From CAUZJF01 sp965248605 (lineage in GTDB: Bacteria > Chloroflexota > Dehalococcoidia > Lucifugimonadales > CAUZJF01): 64,000 nt of DNA. Positions within the stretch are counted from its first letter, which is position 1. Each line of letters starts with the position of its first letter. Location: assembly GCA_965248605.1 (NCBI GenBank), contig CBDFJV010000007.1, forward strand, positions 620,001 to 684,000, read 5' to 3'. The position numbers and the translations under genes are program-made. Shown in pieces: positions 59,398 to 64,000 of the stretch. Below the pieces are notes generated by a model. It saw nothing but the letters and a program-made list of their open reading frames with translations. It did no database searches and was not told the origin of the DNA.

Positions 59398-61056
59398 ATG
59401 TCTAGTAAATCCAAGAACGAGTGGCGAGACGAAACCCTCGGGCCGGTGAAGAAGCGGTTCGGGGAGCTGCGCGATAGCTTCGAGACGGACTCGGGGCTGG
59501 AGATCGAGCCGGTCTATGTGCCGGAGGACGTTGGCGACCTAGACTACGGGCAAGACCTGGGGTATCCGGGCGAGTATCCGTATACCCGCGGCGTGCAGCC
59601 CAACATGTACCGGGGCCGCGTCTGGACGATGCGGCAGTACTCGGGGTTCGCGTCGCCGGAGGAGTCCAATCGGCGCTATCGCTATCTGCTTGACGAAGGC
59701 CAAACGGGGCTGAGCGTCGCCTTCGACCTGCCGACGCAGACAGGCTACGACTCGGATCATCCGTTGGCCGTCGGCGAGGTGGGCCGGGCGGGCGTGCCCA
59801 TCAGCAGTCTCGCCGACATGGAGATACTGCTCGACGGCATCCCTCTGGATAAGGTCAGCACGTCGATGACGATCAACGCCACGGCGTCGATATTGCTCGC
59901 GCTGTATATCGCGGTGGCCAAGAAACAGGGCGTCGAACCGGCCCAACTCGACGGCACGATTCAGAACGACATTCTCAAGGAGTACATCGCGAGGGGCACC
60001 CACATCTATCCGCCCGAGAGGTCGATGCGACTGGTCACGGACGTGTTCAAGTACTGCAGCGAGAACGTGCCTCGGTGGAACACGATCAGCGTCAGCGGCT
60101 ACCACATGCGCGAGGCGGGGGCGACGGCGGTGCAGGAGCTGGCCTTTACGTTCTCCAACGCTATCGCCTACGTCGAGGCGGCGCTGGAGTCGGGGTTGGA
60201 GATCGACGAATTCGCGCCCAGGCTGTCGTTCTTCTTCGTGGCGCAGAGCGACCTGCTCGAAGAGGTCGCCAAGTTTCGAGCGGCCCGTCGCATGTGGGCC
60301 AAGATCGCGCGCGAGCGGTTCGGTGCCGAGAATCCGCGGTCGTGGATGCTGCGGTTCCACACGCAGACGGCAGGCGTGACTTTGACCGCGCAGCAGCCGG
60401 ACAACAATACGGTCCGGACGACGGTCCAGGCCCTCGCGGCGGTGCTCGGCGGGACGCAGTCGCTCCACGTGAACTCCCGGGACGAGGCGCTTGCCCTTCC
60501 GACGGCAGAGGCGGTCCAGCTCTCGTTGCGCACCCAGCAAATTCTGGCGCATGAGAGCGGCGTGACGGAGACGGTCGACCCGCTCGGGGGGTCGTACTAC
60601 GTCGAGAATCTGACGGACAGGGTCGAAAAAGCGGCGTGGAAGTACATCGACGAGATCGACCGCATGGGCGGTGCCGTCGCGGCCCTTGAGACGGGCTACC
60701 AGGCGTGGGAGATCCACGAGAGCGCGTACAAGCTCCAGCGTGAGATCGAAGAGGAGGAGCGGATCGTCGTGGGCGTGAACCGGTACCAGGGCCCGGCGCC
60801 ACCGATCGGCGAGCTTCAAGGCATCGACCCGGAAGAGACGCGCAGGCAGATCGCGCGGGTGAAGCGCGTTCGCGAGGAGCGAGACGGAGCCGCCACAAGC
60901 GCGGCGCTGGGGCGCCTCAAAGACGTGGCTCGGGGTACTGAGAACACGGTTCCGGCCATCTTGGATTGCGTCGAAGCGTACGCCACAGTAGGCGAGATCG
61001 CCGATGTGTTTCGCGGCGTGTTCGGGGAGCAGGTCGAGGTGGGGTCTAGGGGTTAG
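59398..61056 (+). CDS. Methylmalonyl-CoA mutase, large (catalytic) subunit
   Basis: A 552-aa protein of the split-subunit mutase type: TRGVQPNMYRGRVWTMRQYS at the substrate-binding N-terminus, GLSVAFDLPTQTGYDSDHPL, the catalytic Tyr/His region in ISVSGYHMREAGATAVQELA, and RFHTQTAGVTLTAQQPDNNT. It lacks the B12-binding domain, which is encoded separately at 62034-62453. The enzyme converts methylmalonyl-CoA to succinyl-CoA. The pathway enables propionate, odd-chain fatty-acid or branched amino-acid breakdown. Confidence 0.95.
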   Translation: MSSKSKNEWRDETLGPVKKRFGELRDSFETDSGLEIEPVYVPEDVGDLDYGQDLGYPGEYPYTRGVQPNMYRGRVWTMRQYSGFASPEESNRRYRYLLDEGQTGLSVAFDLPTQTGYDSDHPLAVGEVGRAGVPISSLADMEILLDGIPLDKVSTSMTINATASILLALYIAVAKKQGVEPAQLDGTIQNDILKEYIARGTHIYPPERSMRLVTDVFKYCSENVPRWNTISVSGYHMREAGATAVQELAFTFSNAIAYVEAALESGLEIDEFAPRLSFFFVAQSDLLEEVAKFRAARRMWAKIARERFGAENPRSWMLRFHTQTAGVTLTAQQPDNNTVRTTVQALAAVLGGTQSLHVNSRDEALALPTAEAVQLSLRTQQILAHESGVTETVDPLGGSYYVENLTDRVEKAAWKYIDEIDRMGGAVAALETGYQAWEIHESAYKLQREIEEEERIVVGVNRYQGPAPPIGELQGIDPEETRRQIARVKRVREERDGAATSAALGRLKDVARGTENTVPAILDCVEAYATVGEIADVFRGVFGEQVEVGSRG

Positions 61057-61101
61057 GGATTGGGGTAAAGGGTACGGGGTACAGAGCCGAGCGTAGACGA
61101 T

Positions 61102-61575
61102 TTGACTAGATTCAGAGCAGATGGGTGCACGTTTTGTGGAATTGTGGCGGGTGAGGTGCCGAGTCACGTCGTATTCGAGGACGAGGTGACAGTGGCATTC
61201 TTGGATCAGCGGCCGGTGTTTCCGGGGCATTCGCTTCTGGTGCCGAAGGAGCACGTCGAGACGCTCGTCGACCTGCCGGACGATCTACTTGCCCCGCTTT
61301 TCTCCAACGCGAGGCTGCTGGCGGCAGCGATGGAGAAGGGTCTGGGGGCGCACGGGTCATTCGTGGCGATCAACAACAAGGTGAGCCAGAGCGTACCGCA
61401 CCTTCATGTTCACGTCGTGCCCCGTCGGAGGAAGGACGGGCTGCGGGGGTTCTTCTGGCCGCGCCAGAAATACGAGGGCGAGGCGCACGTCGTGAAAGTG
61501 CAGGATGCGATCAGGGACGCCGTTGCGGAGCTGTCGGCGGAGAGCGGCTCGGACATAACACCGGAACGATCTTAA
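61102..61575 (+). CDS. HIT-family protein
   Basis: TTG 61102 is the likely start (LTRFRADGCTFCGIVAGEVP). The 157-aa product has the histidine triad HLHVHVVPRRR and the N-terminal Cys pair CTFC for zinc. HIT proteins hydrolyse nucleoside phosphoramidates and related nucleotides. It is embedded in the methylmalonyl-CoA cluster without an obvious link to that pathway. Confidence 0.92.
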   Translation: MTRFRADGCTFCGIVAGEVPSHVVFEDEVTVAFLDQRPVFPGHSLLVPKEHVETLVDLPDDLLAPLFSNARLLAAAMEKGLGAHGSFVAINNKVSQSVPHLHVHVVPRRRKDGLRGFFWPRQKYEGEAHVVKVQDAIRDAVAELSAESGSDITPERS

Positions 61576-61590
61576 GGAGAGTCCACTCGG

Positions 61591-62037
61591 ATGTCGACGG
61601 AGTCAGTGCAAGATAGCTCGGTGTGCGTGGCACGGGACATCAACCACGTGTGCATCGCGGTGCGCGACATCGAGGAGACCATGCGGTTTTACGAAACCGC
61701 GTTCGGTGTCGGCCCGGCGGAGGTCGAGCGCATTGCGGACCAGGCGGTCCTCGCGGCCATGGTCACGGTCGGAAGCTCGCGGCTGGAGTTCATCCAGGCT
61801 ACCGACCCCGAAAGCGGGGTCGCCAGGTTCATCGAACGCCGGGGCGAGGGGCTGCATCACATCTGCTTCGACGTGGACGATCTGCAGACGACTCTCGACC
61901 GGCTGGATGCCGCGGGAATGGAATTGATCGACAAAACGCCGCGAAAGGGTGTGGCGGGTATGATCGCGTTCATCCATCCGAAGGCGACGAAGGGCATCCT
62001 GGTCGAGCTGGTCGAGAGCGGCCGGGGCGAGGAGTGA
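61591..62037 (+). CDS. mce: Methylmalonyl-CoA epimerase
   Basis: A 148-aa VOC-fold protein: DINHVCIAVRDIEETMRFYE with the first metal His, RLEFIQATDPESGVARFIER, EGLHHICFDVDDLQTTLDRL with the second His and GMIAFIHPKATKGILVELVE with the metal-binding Glu. It interconverts the 2R and 2S forms of methylmalonyl-CoA so that the mutase can act. The stop overlaps the next gene's start. Confidence 0.93.
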   Translation: MSTESVQDSSVCVARDINHVCIAVRDIEETMRFYETAFGVGPAEVERIADQAVLAAMVTVGSSRLEFIQATDPESGVARFIERRGEGLHHICFDVDDLQTTLDRLDAAGMELIDKTPRKGVAGMIAFIHPKATKGILVELVESGRGEE

Positions 62038-62453
62038 CGGACGTGTCATCGGACATCATAAGGGTGCTGGTCGCCAAGCCGGGGCTGGATGGCCACGACC
62101 GCGGCGCCAAGGTAATCGCCAGGGCGCTGCGCGACGCCGGCATGGAGGTTATCTATACGGGGATCCGCCAGACCCCAGAGATGATCGCGGAGGCGGCTAT
62201 GCAGGAGGACGTGGACGTCATCGGGCTCAGCATCTTGTCGGGCGCTCATATGGAGCTCTTCCCGGAGGTCTTTCGCAGCCTCAAAGACCGGGGAATGGAA
62301 GACGTAATCGTGGTCGCGGGAGGGATCATCCCTGAGAACGACAAGCCGGCGTTGGAGAAGATGGGGGTGGCGGGCACTTTCGGCCCGGGGACGACGACTC
62401 GCGAAATCGGCGAGTTCATCCGCGGTGCCGTGGACGCGAGGCGAAAAGCGTGA
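62034..62453 (+). CDS. Methylmalonyl-CoA mutase, B12-binding subunit
   Basis: GTG 62034 overlaps the epimerase stop as GTGA; GTG 62043 is an alternative. The 139-aa product has the cobalamin-binding motif LDGHDRGAKVIARALRDAGM (D-x-H-D-x-x-G) with VIGLSILSGAHMELFPEV and GTFGPGTTTREIGEFIRG. Cobalamin's lower ligand is replaced by this His. It completes the two-subunit mutase with the protein at 59398. Confidence 0.95.
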   Translation: MTDVSSDIIRVLVAKPGLDGHDRGAKVIARALRDAGMEVIYTGIRQTPEMIAEAAMQEDVDVIGLSILSGAHMELFPEVFRSLKDRGMEDVIVVAGGIIPENDKPALEKMGVAGTFGPGTTTREIGEFIRGAVDARRKA

Positions 62454-62469
62454 AACGTAAAACGAAATC

Positions 62470-63156
62470 GTGATCGACGCCCTGGTATTCGACTTCGACG
62501 GGGTCATCATCGACACGGAGACGCCGGACTACGAGTCGTGGTCGGAAGAGTTTCGCGCGCACGGGGTCGAGTTGGACCGCGCCATGTGGTCCCAGATCAT
62601 CGGAGGAGCGCCGAACGTCTTCGACGTCCACGGGCACCTCGATAGGTTGACCGGTGGGCGGCTCGACGTAGCCGCGATCGGGCGTCGCAGGCGTCAGAGA
62701 TATCTCAAAATGGTGGATGCGAACCCTCTGCTTCCCGGCGTGCTCGAATACCTGACGAAAGCGAAGGAGCTGGGGCTGAAGGTCGGCGTTGCTTCGAGCT
62801 CCAGTAGCGAGTGGGTCAATGGCCACCTGGAGCGGCGGGACCTGTTGCGGTACGTCGACTCTGTGACGACACGGGACGACGTAACCCAGGTCAAGCCCGA
62901 CCCGGAGTTGTTCCTGACGACGGTGTCCCGGCTTTCGTCGGCCCCACAGAGGGCCGTTGCCATCGAAGACTCGGCGAATGGCGTCACGGCGGCTAAGCGC
63001 GCAGGCATGTACTGTGCGGTTGTGCCGAACCCGATGACCCGGGATCTGCCGATCGACCACGCCGACCTGCGGCTAGAGGCGCTTTCGGATATTGAGCTGG
63101 CGGAGCTTGTTCGGCGGGCCGCGATGGCGAATTCCAAGGGACAACCCCCTTCCTAA
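62470..63156 (+). CDS. HAD-superfamily hydrolase (beta-phosphoglucomutase-like)
   Basis: GTG start at 62470. A 228-aa HAD phosphatase or phosphomutase with motif I FDFDGVIIDTETPDYESW, motif II VGVASSSSSEWVN, the cap domain between, and motif III/IV in KPDPELFLTTVSRLS and VAIEDSANGVTAAKRAGMYC. Hydrolyses a sugar phosphate or related compound. It lies 16 bases after the B12-binding subunit in the same direction. Confidence 0.9.
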   Translation: MIDALVFDFDGVIIDTETPDYESWSEEFRAHGVELDRAMWSQIIGGAPNVFDVHGHLDRLTGGRLDVAAIGRRRRQRYLKMVDANPLLPGVLEYLTKAKELGLKVGVASSSSSEWVNGHLERRDLLRYVDSVTTRDDVTQVKPDPELFLTTVSRLSSAPQRAVAIEDSANGVTAAKRAGMYCAVVPNPMTRDLPIDHADLRLEALSDIELAELVRRAAMANSKGQPPS

Positions 63157-63248
63157 CCTTCCCCCGGCGGGGGAAGGGATAAGACCTCGCGGCGCGTGCC
63201 CCTCAAGCAGTGGAATGTGTGGTTAGGAGGCGCCTATAATGGGCGCCG

Positions 63249-64000
63249 ATGGCTAGCACTTTGACAGGTTCGGTCACTGACCCGTCCAAGCTCGACGTCG
63301 CGGGGGCCGCTTCCGCGATAAGAGACGAAGCGCTGTCGGCGGTCGAGCTGATGGAGTCGCTTCTGTCTCGGGCCCGGGAGTTTGAGCCGAGGCTGCGGGT
63401 CTGGGTGACTCTCGACGAAGACCGCGCTCTCGCTGACGCGCGGGCCAGCGACGAGGCTCTGGCAAGTACGGGACCGGCCGGCCCTCTGCACGGCGTGCCC
63501 GTTGGGATCAAAGACATCTACTACACTGCGGGCATGAAGACGACGGCGTGCTCGCCCATCTTCGCCGACTTCGTGCCCGACTTCGACGCTGCGACGGTAG
63601 CACGACTCCGGCAGGCCGGCGCGATAATCATGGGCAAGACGGTCACGACGGAGTTCGCGTGCATGGACCCGTCGCCGACTAGGAATCCCTGGAATACCGC
63701 CCACACGCCAGGTGGCTCGAGCAGCGGCTCTGCCGTCGGGGTCGCGGCCCGCATCTTTCCGACGGCCATGGGCTCCCAGACGGCCGGGTCGGTGCTCCGG
63801 CCGGCCTCGTATAACGGCGTCGTTGGCATGAAGCCGACGTTCGGGCGGATCAGCCGGTACGGCGTGATGGCCGTCGCATGGTCCCTGGACACGATCGGGT
63901 TCTTTGCACGTACGGTAGAGGATGCTGGCATTCTTCTGGACGTCCTCGCTGGACATGACCCTCGTGACCCTGCATCGGCACAGACCGACCTGGCTGACTA
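63249..64000 (+). CDS. Amidase signature family protein (runs off the end)
   Basis: ATG 63249 starts MASTLTGSVTDPSKLDVAGA. The first 250 residues include the catalytic Lys in LHGVPVGIKDIYYTAGMKTT and the serines in HTPGGSSSGSAVGVAA and AMGSQTAGSVLRPASYNGVV (Ser-cisSer-Lys triad). The family hydrolyses amides, often for nitrogen or aromatic-amide use. The C-terminus lies past 64000. Confidence 0.92.
   Translation, partial: MASTLTGSVTDPSKLDVAGAASAIRDEALSAVELMESLLSRAREFEPRLRVWVTLDEDRALADARASDEALASTGPAGPLHGVPVGIKDIYYTAGMKTTACSPIFADFVPDFDAATVARLRQAGAIIMGKTVTTEFACMDPSPTRNPWNTAHTPGGSSSGSAVGVAARIFPTAMGSQTAGSVLRPASYNGVVGMKPTFGRISRYGVMAVAWSLDTIGFFARTVEDAGILLDVLAGHDPRDPASAQTDLAD

Noticed and set aside
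59539..61254. 571-aa open frame opposite the methylmalonyl-CoA mutase
   Set aside because: It is a high-GC shadow rich in Arg, His and Leu, antisense to a clear conserved gene.

Overview
The window is high-GC bacterial DNA. It most likely comes from an uncultured Chloroflexota of the Dehalococcoidia/SAR202 type. This is inferred from the mix of an enolase-superfamily enzyme, sulfatase, SAF-domain dehydrogenase, B12-dependent methylmalonyl-CoA pathway, SelB and archaellin-type genes; no rRNA or other taxonomic marker is present. There is one tRNA gene (tRNA-Ser CGA), no rRNA and no CRISPR array.

Layout. 1-978: one end of an IS1380-family element. 979-9617: an accessory region with two divergent operons of unrecognised membrane and secreted proteins around a small HTH gene and a large palindrome, then a membrane-protein gene broken by a MITE and a frameshifted tyrosine integrase beside tRNA-Ser (9711-9800). 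9909-10460: an AhpD-like gene with an in-frame TGA at the active site, read here as a selenoprotein; SelB is encoded at 17714-19576. 10.5-17.6 kb: tandem repeats, an enolase-superfamily enzyme, zinc-ribbon, XRE and ImmA-like genes, an MMPL transporter with one frameshift, and a homocysteine methyltransferase. 19.6-22.1 kb: a toxin-antitoxin graveyard with one intact ParE-type pair. 22.2-31.6 kb: NurA, a beta-helix surface protein split by the same MITE, a NYN-domain protein with a promoter/palindrome/attenuator leader, a 5'-3' exonuclease, and a DUF58/DUF4129 pair. 31.9-36.4 kb: three archaellin-like genes plus a fourth truncated copy. 36.9-46.5 kb: a sensor kinase, two odd P-loop paralogues, a dehydrogenase, a sulfatase-family protein, a transaldolase-like protein, a MarR/VOC divergent pair, an FNR-like reductase and HicAB. 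46.7-52.6 kb: MutS, two DUF488 genes with a third partner, and RuvB. 53.0-58.3 kb: a complete IS1380 element and an IS1182-type transposase. 58.5-64 kb: a VapBC locus with an internally deleted toxin, the methylmalonyl-CoA mutase/epimerase cluster, and an amidase that runs off the end.

How parts fit together. SelB would supply the decoding factor for the CxxU AhpD-like protein. Mutase large subunit, epimerase and B12-binding subunit form a propionyl/methylmalonyl-CoA module. MutS, RuvB, NurA and the exonuclease are DNA-maintenance genes scattered among unrelated neighbours. Two different MITE families and two IS types show recent mobile activity: the two copies of the 131-bp MITE are identical, and each sits in a gene whose frame is restored exactly when 127 bp are removed.
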